Shown here one piece after another: positions 43,809 to 53,623 of a DNA stretch of 64,000 nucleotides (its first letter is position 1; every line of letters begins with the position of its first letter). The DNA is taken from the NCBI GenBank assembly GCA_029204225.1, contig CM055092.1:73074857-73138856 (forward strand). The letters run 5' to 3'. The notes beneath the pieces were generated by a model, which made no database searches, was not told the origin of the DNA, and saw nothing but the letters and a program-made list of their open reading frames with translations. Source of the stretch: Diphasiastrum complanatum. Taxonomy: Eukaryota > Streptophyta > Lycopodiopsida > Lycopodiales > Lycopodiaceae. A program made the position numbers and the translations under genes.

Positions 43809-46800
43809 CTAAGGCCTTTGTGAAAATGTGTGGTACTTGATCATGATGTGTTTCGTCCTTGAATGGAACACATGATCTTTCGTTAGATGTATTGCAGATA
43901 TGTTATCCATCTGCAAGACCAGAGGCTCATTTCTTGTTTCGCCCAATTCATCCAAGAATTGTTTGAGCCAAATTAACTCATTGGCCATCTTTGTTGATGC
44001 AACGTACTCTGTCTCGCAGGATGATTGAGCCACAATGGTCTGCTTCTTGCTAACCCAGAGAATTGTCGCTCCTGACGCGATGGTGCATCCTCTTGAGATG
44101 CTTTTACAATCGTCCTTGAGGGATGCCCAACTAACATCATTGTAGGAAAGCATCTTGAACCCTGCATCATGACAATAACACAAGCCATAATCTCTTGTTA
44201 ATTGAAGATATTGCAAAATTAGTTTTGCAATCTTCCAATGTGTTGAGCCTAGATTCGGGCAGAATTGGCTCATCCTGAACACTGCATAAGCAATGTCAGG
44301 GCGTGTATTGTCTGCAAGGTACATCAGCAAACCTATCAACTTCTTGTAAGGTGTGAGCTGCATTTGTTATCTCGCTTCTTCAGTTGTCGGACATTTGTCA
44401 GCACTATTCCTACGAGCATTGGAGTATTCGCTCCTTTGCAATTCAACATCCCAAAATCCTCTAGGATATTTTGGGTGTATTTGGACTGATGAAGGTACAA
44501 CTTACCTCCCTCATAGTCTCTGTCAATTTGCAAGCCAAGGTGACACTTGGCTTCTCCCAGTCCACAATCTCGAAATGTTTTGAGATGTCTTCCTTCACTT
44601 CAGCAATCAGCTTCTCACTCTTGCAGAGTATCAGAGAGTCGTCCACATATACAGCCACAATAATAATCTGTCCATCTGTGACTTTGACATACACATTGGA
44701 ATCATCCATCAGTGGCTTGAATCCTGATGATTTCAGGGCTTGATCCTTCTTTTTGTACCATTGTCGAGCTGATTGTTTCAGACCGTAAATACTTCTATGC
44801 ATTCTGCATGCATAATCAGGAAGTGAATTCGAAACATATCCTGGGGGTTGATCCATGTAGACCTCCTCGTCTAGCTCACCATGCAAGAAGGTTGTCTTCT
44901 CGTCCACAATGTAAATCTTGAGGTCATAAGTAGCTGCTTTTGCAAATAACAGACGTAGGGACGAATGTTTGACGACAGAGAGAAGGTTTCAGAGTAGTCA
45001 ATACCATATCTCTGAGAAAATCCCTTCGCTACCAATCTTGCCTTGTATTTTGAGACATTCCCATCCGGTCCATACTTGAGCTTGAAAATTCATTTGTATT
45101 TGACAGTCTTGCGCTTATGTGGTAATGGCTGCAACATCCATAGCTGGTTCTTCCTCATGGATTCCATCTCTTCGTTCATGGCTTGGATCCATTTGTCCTT
45201 CTCTAGACATTCAACTGCTTCCTTAAAAGTTTGTGGTTTGCCACTAAATCCACAGAACTCTTTTGATGTAGAAGTAGAGCTGCCTGGCACGTATCTTGCT
45301 GGCGCTCTTCGTGGTCTTGTCGACCTTCTAGGAGGTCCTCGTGGGACAACAATGCCTTTGATTTTGTCTGTTCTGCTAGGTCCGGAACCATCTTGGTTTA
45401 CCGGTACTGTACCAGAAGGCTGTCTCTCGAATCTTTCGTCTTCTGATTCGTCACTCGACTGTGAAGCGACTAAAAAATCTTCGTTTTTGTGTTCGTCTAC
45501 TGCTTCCTCTGTCACTGGTGGCAAATCATAGTATTGTTTTTCCAGAACTTCATAGCTGATAGGATCGTCATTGGCTATTTTCCTGCTCTCATCAAATCTG
45601 ACATCTCTCACTGTCTTCACAATGTTCGTGTCTGGCATATAGACTCTGTAGTATGACGAATTGTTGTCATAACCTACCAAAAATCCATGTTTAGCTTTCT
45701 CATCAAGCTTCTTTCGAAGCTTATTAGGAATATGTGCATAAGCTGCACAACCGATTCTGATGTGAGACAGGTTGGGCTTTCTACCCCACCATAATTCGGG
45801 TGGTGTCATGTGAGAGACATCAGACTTCCCTATCCTATTCTGAATATATGCGATTGTAGCTACTGCTTCAGCCCACAGTACCCATGGAGCTTTCGAGTAG
45901 GCCATCATACATATGGCAACTTCCATCAGGGTCCTATTTTTCCTCTTTGCAACACCGTTGTGCTGCAATGTGTAGGCTGTAGTCCTTTTGTGCATGATGC
46001 CATGATCATTGCAGAAGTCAGTGAAGCAATTCAAGATGTATTCGCCACCTCGATCTGTCCTGATCTGCTTCACTTTGTTGCCTATGCATCTCTCTATCCA
46101 ATTCACATATTATGTGAATTTATCAAATGCTTCAGATTTATTCTGAATAAAGTACATTGTGGCAAATTTATTATAATCATCGATGAAGGTTATGTAATAT
46201 TTTGACCCTCCTACTGAGATCACGTTGAAAGGCCCACAGATGTCAGAATGCACTAACTCCAGAATCTTGGTCGTTCTTAGGAGTCTTTGACAAATGGAGT
46301 GCGTGACATCTTACCCTTTAGACATGCATCACAAGTGGTCGAACTGGTTGCATTCGAGATGCTGACCCCTGTTATTGCTCCATGATGGCTTGCTTGGTAA
46401 AGTGCCATTGAGTTCATGTGGCATAGTCTTATGTGCCATAGAGTGTCTGGCGAATCATCATGAGTCTGATGCACTTGATCTGCAGGCAGGCGTACCTTCA
46501 GGTGATACAGATTACCTTTCCTTCTGCCTTGAGTGATCAGGGTATTGGTACTGACATCAATAACGTTGCATGCTTTGTCAAAAAATGTCACACGCATCCC
46601 TGCATCAGCTATCCTTGCCACAGAAAGCAAATCCTGCTGTAGTGTAGGCATGAATAGAATGTCTTCGAGTCATCTGTCTCTGTCATTCATGTTGAGCACA
46701 GTGAACCAATACCATTCACTTGATGTTTGGATCCATCTCCAAGAGCAATGAATCTTGAAGAATCTGCATTTCTGAAATCAGACATAATTCATCTTGATGT

Positions 46801-46813
46801 CACAAAGTGTGAG
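43809..46813 (-). pseudogene. pol: G pol, four open blocks
   Basis: On the minus strand: protease tail and pre-integrase (LGDGSKHQVNGIGS, then LWHIRLCHMNS, 46651-46277). Integrase follows with HSDICGP and RTDRGGEY, but NGVAKRKNRT has Lys for the catalytic Glu. The integrase end and start of reverse transcriptase are at 46106-45090 (KDKWIQAMNEEMESM). Reverse transcriptase is at 44907-44461, with [20 protein letters not shown] and intact YVDD. RNase H is at 44363-43809, with YNDVSWA, CETEYVA and the end SRTKHIMIKYH. Stops and frame breaks separate the blocks, notably near 46276, 45087, 44920 and 44460. Gag and the protease active site are missing because I inserted at 46813. Confidence 0.88.
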
Positions 46814-48040
46814 TGTTGTAAAGCTACATTTACAAGCTTTACTTCCGGCGCCATTGGTGCCAACATTGTCCCCGGCGCCAGCAGCGCCCCTGCTGCTCCC
46901 AGCGCCAAAGGCACCGGCACCGCTCCCAGCGCCACTGTGACCAGAATCCAGCCGGTGCCAAGTTCCTATGGCTGAAAATCTTTGATCGGTTCTAGCGAAG
47001 TCCAGAGAGCTCAGATCAACGTGCAATCACCTCACACGATCTAGGCATGATTAAAGGAAGCCTGGGGATCAATAAAATCTAGAGAGAGAAAATGACTTTC
47101 TAGAGAGAGAAATATGTGCTTTACCAGCCTGGGTAGAGTGCTTGCTATGAGGGGGGTTGCCGAATCCCACCAATACTATAGGGGAGTGCGGGTTGCGACT
47201 CAGAGCGAGCTCCAACCAAGTCTCAACCTCCCTTGTTGGAATGTTGTCCTAGCACTCGCCTTGGCATGCCAGCTCCCCGGAGACTAGGGTCGGTCACACA
47301 CTTGAAATGTAACCTTCTCAGATTTATCAATAAAGTGGGCTTTTTCTCAAACTGACTCTGATTATCTTCTGGGTTTCAGTGTTCGGTAAAAGCGCCAGTT
47401 GTAAGGCCGCTTCAAAATTTTTAAGTTGGCACATAGTTGAGGGTCGTATCCCGGGATGCCAGCGGTATGCCATCGGGACCATTCGGTCCGTGGCGCCAGC
47501 GGTATGCTGTCGGGACCATTTGGTCCAGGAACTGGTTGTCTCTATATCTGTCGCGACTTGTGGTTCAAAGTGTTCCTTGCATGAATGTGAATGGGTTAAG
47601 CTCTTGGGGAACGGGCTCTAACCTATTGGCTGAGTTGGATGGCTTGCTTGGGTGGAAGTTACCTGTTTATGGATGTCCAGTCTGGCGTGGCGCCAGGTTG
47701 GCTTCAAGCGCTCGTGACAAAGCTTTCAGTTGGTTAAGTCTGATGTAAGTCAGACCGCTTGCTTGGAATGGATGTTACTCGTTTGTAACGAAGCTTCGAG
47801 TTGGTTAAGTTTGATGTATGTCGGGCGGTTGGCGCGGAGGGAAGTTACCCACATCGGGACTCCCGATCTGGCATGGCGCCAGGTTGGATCTCAATGTTGG
47901 TTTCGGAACTTCAAGTTGGTTAAGTCTAATCTTTGTTGGTGAGTTGGCTGCTTGTATGTCAAGTGGGTTTGGATGGCAAGAGTTGAAGGCTGGGAAGCTA
48001 AGTCATGGTTCCCGGCTCCCTTTGGGATGCCTGCGCTACA
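46814..48040 (+). repeat. I 5' LTR with internal repeats
   Basis: It begins TGTTGTAAAGCTAC and ends GCGCTACA. The right LTR copies it from 50356. A GGCGCC-rich stretch lies at 46844-46960. AATAAA near 47331 could be a poly(A) signal. Internal repeats include two copies of AGCGGTATGC..TCGGGACCATT (near 47459 and 47499) and three AGTTGGTTAAGT blocks at 47728, 47799 and 47914. Gly/Ala/Ser-rich or Trp-rich frames here come from these repeats. Confidence 0.8.
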
Positions 48041-48042
48041 TG

Positions 48043-48054
48043 TGGTATCAGAGC
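48043..48054 (+). other. I primer-binding site
   Basis: TGGTATCAGAGC, initiator-methionine type, two bases after the inferred LTR end. This spacer is common in other retroelements but differs from the Copia elements here, where it is zero. Confidence 0.82.
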
Positions 48055-50341
48055 CGACTGGCCGGTCAGCTATGCAGATCTCACGGAAATGGCCACTGTT
48101 TGGGGTTCATCAAGACAACTGTTGTGCAAGGTGCTGCCCACAATGTAAGCACAGGTGCGTCCACGGTCGGGGTGGTCGACAGAACGGGGGACTTGATGAG
48201 TCAAGGTGCTGCCCTTGAGGTGTAAGCATGGTTAGTTCTCGCGGTTCGGACCTGACGCTGTCTGCACGTAGGACAGATGAGGCAGTGTGCTGCCATTAGG
48301 TTGGTGTAAGCATGGTCTGTGCCTTGTGGGGTGCGAGGTGACATATTTGAACTGTACGGGTTAACCATTGATATAGAGATGCTGCTCGAATTCGGGTGTA
48401 AAGCACGGGTGGTTAGCTACCGGTGCGGGATAGCTGCCGATCGTTTAGCTATAAGGGCTATCGACCAAAAAGTGGTGGGGCGTAATTGAGGCAATGTGCT
48501 GCTTAATGGTGAAAGCACGGATAGTTGGAGGGGTGTCCTATGTGGGCTGATTCTGTGATCGATTTGTATGGGCGCAGCCAGGCAAAGGTCCGTTGGCAGG
48601 ACCATCTCAAAGGGGGACCTTGTCTTTGTTACTTGTTAGTAAGCCTGCCTGAGTGTCTTACTTGTATGTATTCGTGGTGAGTCTTAGTACTCGTGCTTTG
48701 CCTGGTTTGCATGATTGCTTGTGATACAAGGAGCTGATGGCTCGAGAAGGAACCTTTCTTTTGAAGGCTGATACCATCAAACAAAGAGGACTACAGAATC
48801 TGTGGGGCGGATTTGCAGTTCAAGTACTCACACGTGAATGGCAACGAAACAACTCAATGTTTGCAAAGGATGGATGACTAGCCTGTTTCTTGGGTTAGTT
48901 TCATTTGTGACAACGCCCACCAGACGCAAGCATGAAGTCAAAAGTTGGAAAGGGCAATTTCAGGGGAGATCTTCTATGGAGCAGTTGGTCTTCATTTTGG
49001 GACGGCCACCTTCGGAACTGAAACTCATTGAGCATGGGTGATATGCAGTATCAGTTGGGTTTTTCCTCAAAGGGGAAAGACTAGGATCCTCTTCAGGGAT
49101 TGGCAACAAGTTGGATCGAGCCATAATCCTAGCAGATGGGAAGCAAAGTGTTGGAAAGGCTTTTTGTCCGAAGAACTCTACTGTAAGTCCGATCAGCTGA
49201 TTTTATAAGTGGAGGGGAACTATCACACACACCTCTCTCTTGGGAAAAATTTTGAATGAAAGTTGATCAAAACAGGGGCAGAACCTAGCCATACTCACAC
49301 GAGGAGACTGGAAAACTTTGGACCTACTAAGTTGACAAGTTTTTGTTGTGGAAAGGAAAGCTTGTTATAGGCTCTCTCTGGACCAACAATGATGAGGAAA
49401 CATATGAGTACGCTGGCTTGTGTTACGTGTAAGGCAGCTGATCAATGAAGGAACTGTGAAAGTTGAGTCTTTCATGAGAGACTTGGTATTTTGAATGGAC
49501 GCTAGGGGACAGTTCGTGTTGAGATCGGACTAGTGCAAACTCTGGTGCATGTGTCTGATTCAAAGAGAGCTACTTGAAGCCAAGCTCAATGTACACTTCT
49601 TGTTTTGACTGTGAGACAACTGACCAGTGATGGAATTGTGAAAGTCAAGTTTTGCGCGACGGACATGGTGCTTCAAACAAACGCGAAGAGATAGTTCGTA
49701 TGCGGATCAAATTGGTGCGACCCTTTGGCTCTCCACGAGGTCAATGGTTACATTTGGGCTGATTCATAGAGCTACTTCAAGCTAAGTGAGAGGTGCATTG
49801 CGGAGTACTCAATCTTTGCCTACCTTAAAGAGCCAAGAAGGAAATGTATCAAGATCAAGCTGGGACAAGGAGAGAAATCAAGGTGCAGAAGCAACAAGGC
49901 ACAAGTGGACCATAAAGTGGGCAATCAAATGATACATCCTTTCGCTCAGGGAGCCTTGATACCTATGTGAAACTAATCAAATCTGGAGCTCAGGGAGCTC
50001 AACACAAAGTACATCAAGGACAAATCAGGAGCTCAAAGGAGTTCCAAAGTCGAAAGTCAGAAGCGACAGGGGTGAACATTTCAAAGAAAGGCCTCTGTCA
50101 CCAGTTAATAAGGTTCTTGGGTTTAACGAAAGCGATATAAAATCTATGCTTTTCCCAGACAAAGAGATATTTTCAAGTTATGTAATTTTTCAGTACAAAG
50201 AGCTGAGCCTCCGACTTGTGGTGTGCCAGTTTCAATGTTAATAAAAAATGGCCAGTAAATTGAGTATTGTGACAAGTAGCTTAAATGTATATTTATTTTA
50301 ATTGGGAGACACCTTTACTTTAATCTGACATCAGATTTTAT
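48055..50341 (+). other. I internal region without coding capacity
   Basis: No frame shows a Gag, protease, integrase or polymerase motif. Five degenerate repeats with GTGCTGCC and GTAAGCA(C/T)GG anchors start at 48131, 48206, 48287, 48378 and 48496. A second repeat of about 182 bp occurs twice (49432-49613 and 49614-49795), anchored by GGAA(C/T)TGTGAAAGT. The rest is unique within the window. Confidence 0.65.
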
Positions 50342-50355
50342 AAAGGTGGGGTGGA
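50342..50355 (+). other. I polypurine tract
   Basis: AAAGGTGGGGTGGA directly before the second TGTTGTAAAG, as expected for plus-strand priming. Confidence 0.75.
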
Positions 50356-50740
50356 TGTTGTAAAGCTACCTTTACAAGCTTTACTTCCGGCGCCATTGGT
50401 GCCAGCATTGTCCCTGACGCCAGCAGTGCCCCTGCTGCTCCCGGCGCCAACGGCGCCGGTGCCGCTCCCGGTGCCACTGTGACCAAAATCCAGCCGGCGC
50501 CAAGTTCGTATGGCTGAAAATCTTTGATCGGTTCTAGCGAAGTCCAGAGAGCTCAGATCGATGTGCAATCACCTCACACGATCTAGGCATGATTAAAGGA
50601 AGCCTGGGGATCAATAAAATCTAAAGAGAGAAAATGACTTTCTACAGAGAGAAAATCCTAGAGAGAGAAAAATGTGCTTTACCAGCCTGGGTAGAGTGCT
50701 TGCTATGAGGGGGGGTGCCGAATACCACCAATACTATAGG
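50356..50740 (+). repeat. I 3' LTR, 5' fragment
   Basis: It matches 46814-47196. Differences are dense in the GGCGCC-rich part and sparse after it. It stops at CACCAATACTATAGG, where G's 5' LTR fragment begins. Confidence 0.85.
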
Positions 50741-51455
50741 GATCAGACATGATAAGAGTGATATGTGCGCAACGGCTACAAAATCATCTATTGATTTTTC
50801 TGATTCTTCAAGCACTGCATGCATATCCATGTAGTGCGTTGGCGTGAGAGAAATATATTTCTCTCATGAATTCGTGTCTCGCTTACTAGCGGACTTGTGG
50901 ATCTACAGATCCTATGCAAGAAAAATTGTCTCACACGCAGGCGGGCTCGTATTCTGTATCATGTCTATCTATCTTGCTTACTAGCATTAGACTTCTTCAT
51001 AGTATATCATGCATCAACTAGAAGGTATATAGTCGCGTCATGTAACTTCTAGATTAGAGTGATTAAACATCTACAACTAATCATGAACTACAAGACTGGT
51101 AGATTAGCCATGACCAAGAGTGCATCTGCTGATGTCATGATATCAGATCAAATATATGTACTTCTTGGTACATGCATGATCTTGCTAATCCTTTTTGGAG
51201 CGTGAGGGTTGAAAAAGGCGTCGTGATGATTTTCATGTCGCTTCGAGTCATTTGACTTTCGCGTCGTCTGACTCTCTCCCGCTGTACTGCAAAAAATTCT
51301 CTTTCACGAATTTTTCTCGTTCGTGCCTTTTTCATCAGGGTGTTCGCGAACATTTTTGTTTCGTGTCTTTTGACTTTCGCGTTCGCGAACATTTTTGTCA
51401 GGCAGAGGGCTGAAAGCTAGCAAAGCTTTGGTAATAGAAACGTTTTGTTTCTTCA
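50741..51455 (-). repeat. G 5' LTR fragment
   Basis: It matches 43026-43739. The part equivalent to 42790-43025 is missing, together with G's primer-binding site and gag. In minus-strand terms the LTR keeps its 5' terminus at 51455 and loses its 3' end. Confidence 0.85.
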
Positions 51456-51977
51456 ATGGCAAGGGAGCAATTGACAAATTCAAGTGGTTTGGCATAAGAG
51501 GTTGGAGCATCTCAAATTCAAGGCTTTAGAAATGATGGCAAAAAGGGAAGTAGCCATTGGTCTTCCTAAATCTCTTACAAGTATCAAACATGTATGTGAA
51601 CATTGTGCTTTATCTAAGTCACATACACTACCTTACAATAGATCTACCTCAAGATCTAGTTACCCCTTTCAAATTGTACATTCGAACATACATAGTATGA
51701 GTACAATTAGCAATGGTAGTGCTAAAATGTATGTCACATTTATTGATGACTTTAGTAGATTTACTTGGGTATATCTTCTAAAGAGCAAAGATGAGGTGTT
51801 TGATGTTTTTGTGAAGTTCAAGAATGCAAGGGAGAACAAATTCAACACCAAGGTCAAGTGCTTGAGGAGTGACAATGGTTGTGAGTACATTTCGACCAAG
51901 TTCAAGGAGTTTTGGGATGCACATGGGATCAAGGGAGACCTATCAAGCCCAAGGACTCCACAACAAAATGGCGTGGC
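51456..51977 (+). pseudogene. H pre-integrase and integrase core
   Basis: MAREQLTN follows the G junction, then VWHKRLEHLKFKALEMMAK, and VCEHCALSKSH for the zinc-binding pair. The first catalytic Asp is Asn (HSNIHS); the second remains (RSDNGCEY). The sequence stops at TPQQNGVA, before the catalytic Glu, where it runs into F's gag on the opposite strand. A stop lies at about 51496, with a frame shift into the core frame. Confidence 0.85.
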
Positions 51978-52173
51978 AATGTAGAGCTAATCTTGCTCTC
52001 TTCTTGTATTTGGCTTGTTCTTGGGGAGTTTGAGGCTCTTCCTCTACTCCTTGAACTATGTCATATAGATCATGGATCATTAGGAGTGATTCCATTCTCA
52101 CTTTCCAAATGGAATAATTTGTGGAAGTGAGTCTCTCACTTGATTCCATCAAATATCCACCCATGGATGACAT
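51976..52173 (-). pseudogene. gag: F Gag N-terminal fragment
   Basis: ATG at 52173 opens MSSMGGYLMESSERLTSTNY, then SIWKVRMESLLMIHDLYDIV and KKRARLALHC. It is the same Gag type as A, B and D. Homology stops at 51976; the few residues beyond come from H read backwards. No lesion is seen within the fragment. Confidence 0.88.
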
Positions 52174-52747
52174 TTTAGAATGAATGCTCTTTTAAAAATC
52201 ACAAAGATTTTTGAATTTTAAAAGATCTATGAAAAGGCCTAAAGCTTCATAGAATGCCTATAGGCTTGTCTCTATCAAACTAGCACACAAGCTTAAATGA
52301 TACTCAAAGATCTTACCAAAAATTTCTAGCTTTCACTCTCACAAAAAAATTGCTTTACACTTTTCTTAGAGATTTCACTTCAACTAAGGATCTGAACAAA
52401 TCAGCCTCTTAAGATCTGATCTTAGACTCTAGAAAGAAATGCTTCAATGATCCAAAACACTATTTGGTCATAGGCATTAGTTAGAATGAATCTAGATCAA
52501 TACTATGCCTCAAAAGGCACCAAAAATGAACTAGTATTGTGATTTTGGGACCAACAAACACAAAGTAGCTTGAATTGAATGTTGCTGTACGGTTTCACAC
52601 GTGTGAAAACAGCCTCCAAGTCGTTTTTATCCAAATGATTACAAGCTATCACTCTAGAAGAACTCACCCTCACTAGTATTGGCCAAAAAACAAATTTTGC
52701 CAATGATCTTTACAAGATTTATGATTCAATGATCACTCTCTTACTTA
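52174..52747 (-). other. F untranslated leader
   Basis: Non-coding, with the 16-base palindrome TTTCACACGTGTGAAA at 52593-52608. Confidence 0.7.
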
Positions 52748-52759
52748 GCTCTGATACCA
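52748..52759 (-). other. F primer-binding site
   Basis: The minus strand reads TGGTATCAGAGC, directly next to the LTR. Confidence 0.92.
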
Positions 52760-53623
52760 TGATAAATTTTACAATTTTTAGGACAATAATGATTGTACTT
52801 TACAATCATAGAGAGTTATTGGTTGCTTAATCAATGAATCTATCAAGTTCTACACATTAGATCTTGATCTAGATTTACTACACTTGGATTTAAGCAAGAG
52901 CAATGGATCAACACATCATTTTTTTTAGTGAGAGCGGCTTCACACGTGTGGAGTACTGTCCACTGTACGGCCTGCACCTGAAACAACAAGTACAATGATA
53001 CTAGATAGCAATCATGCATAAAAATCACAAGACAAATGACTAGAAATCTCACAAAAGTGCAGAGTGCAAAAGTCTCATCAATTTTCTTAGCAAAATGATG
53101 ATCCTTTTATGGATCAAGTACATCCATGAGTCTGGTACAGTCCAGCAGGCCTTCACACGTGTGAAGAGTGCCACATCACTCAGATCTATCCATTTTATCC
53201 ATCCTTGATCCTTATCCAATAGTTGACCTTCTAGAATATGACTAAAATCCAAAAAGCTAGTCTCCTAGAATATAGGAATATTCCCTACAAAATAGGATCT
53301 AAGGAAAATGGTCAACTCTTATCTTCTAGTACTCTATACACACGTGTGAACATCCACTTGCCATGTGGGAGCATTTACTCATGCACATGCAAGAAAAAGC
53401 TAATTTGTAGGTGACTAGTCAACTTGACTAAAAACTAGCCATTTCATGTTCACACTAACTAGAATGATACAAAATCAATTTGGATATATACAAACATGAA
53501 AAGTACATCCTTTCAAACGTGGGAACAGGCTCCACACGTGTGAAATCATATCATCAACATATTCTAATGTTTGATCAATATTTACATGAACCAATGTCAA
53601 GTGAGAAGTGACAATTTTCAACA
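52760..53623 (-). repeat. F LTR with four G-box palindromes
   Basis: On the minus strand it begins TGTTGAAAATTGTCAC and ends AAAATTTATCA, 864 bp. CACACGTGTG occurs at 52941-52950, 53154-53163 (inside the 16-base palindrome CTTCACACGTGTGAAG, 53151-53166), 53339-53348 and 53533-53542. GTACGGCC or GGTACAG-type motifs accompany the first two. Confidence 0.85.

Larger units (their letters stand above)
46814..50740 (+). mobile_element. Non-coding GC-rich LTR element I nested in G
   Basis: The left LTR (46814-48040) is followed by a primer-binding site, then about 2.3 kb without recognisable gag or pol, a polypurine tract and the first 385 bp of the right LTR. The length and lack of coding fit a large non-autonomous LTR element (LARD-like), which must use proteins of another element. 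It is clearly richer in G+C than its surroundings. I recognise no autonomous partner in the window. Confidence 0.82.
42790..51455 (-). mobile_element. Minus-strand Copia G nested in H
   Basis: The 3' LTR is at 42790-43739, pol at 43809-46813, and a truncated 5' LTR at 50741-51455. The outer ends read TGATGACAATCG and TTTGTTTCTTCA. Flanks GTGGC (42785-42789) and ATGGC (51456-51460) form a target duplication with one mismatch. Element I lies inside it, and a deletion joining I to G's 5' LTR removed G's gag, leader and primer-binding site. G's proteins are not of the A/B/D type. Confidence 0.85.
42245..51977 (+). mobile_element. Copia H, A-like, truncated and split by G
   Basis: The two parts (42245-42789 and 51456-51977) together cover zinc knuckle to mid-integrase. 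They align along their length with A (for example ATIPISLSTNR and LFKLDACV-type blocks, MAREQLTN, SPRTPQQNGVA). Both outer ends are truncated and no LTR remains. G lies between them with GTGGC/ATGGC flanks. Confidence 0.85.
51976..53623 (-). mobile_element. Minus-strand Copia F, 5' portion
   Basis: On the minus strand: LTR (53623-52760), primer-binding site, leader and the first 66 codons of gag. Everything after that is lost at the junction with H; the shared bases GC at 51976-51977 fit end joining. The outer LTR end abuts J's gag. Confidence 0.85.

Noticed and set aside
45043-45531. Plus-strand 162-codon frame
   Set aside because: It lies opposite G's integrase/reverse-transcriptase frame, which carries the recognised motifs.
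46778-47026. Minus-strand Gly/Ala/Ser-rich reading frame resembling a structural protein
   Set aside because: It is the GGCGCC-rich LTR of I read backwards; the homologous LTR copy gives a similar frame (50338-50568) and there is no family signature.
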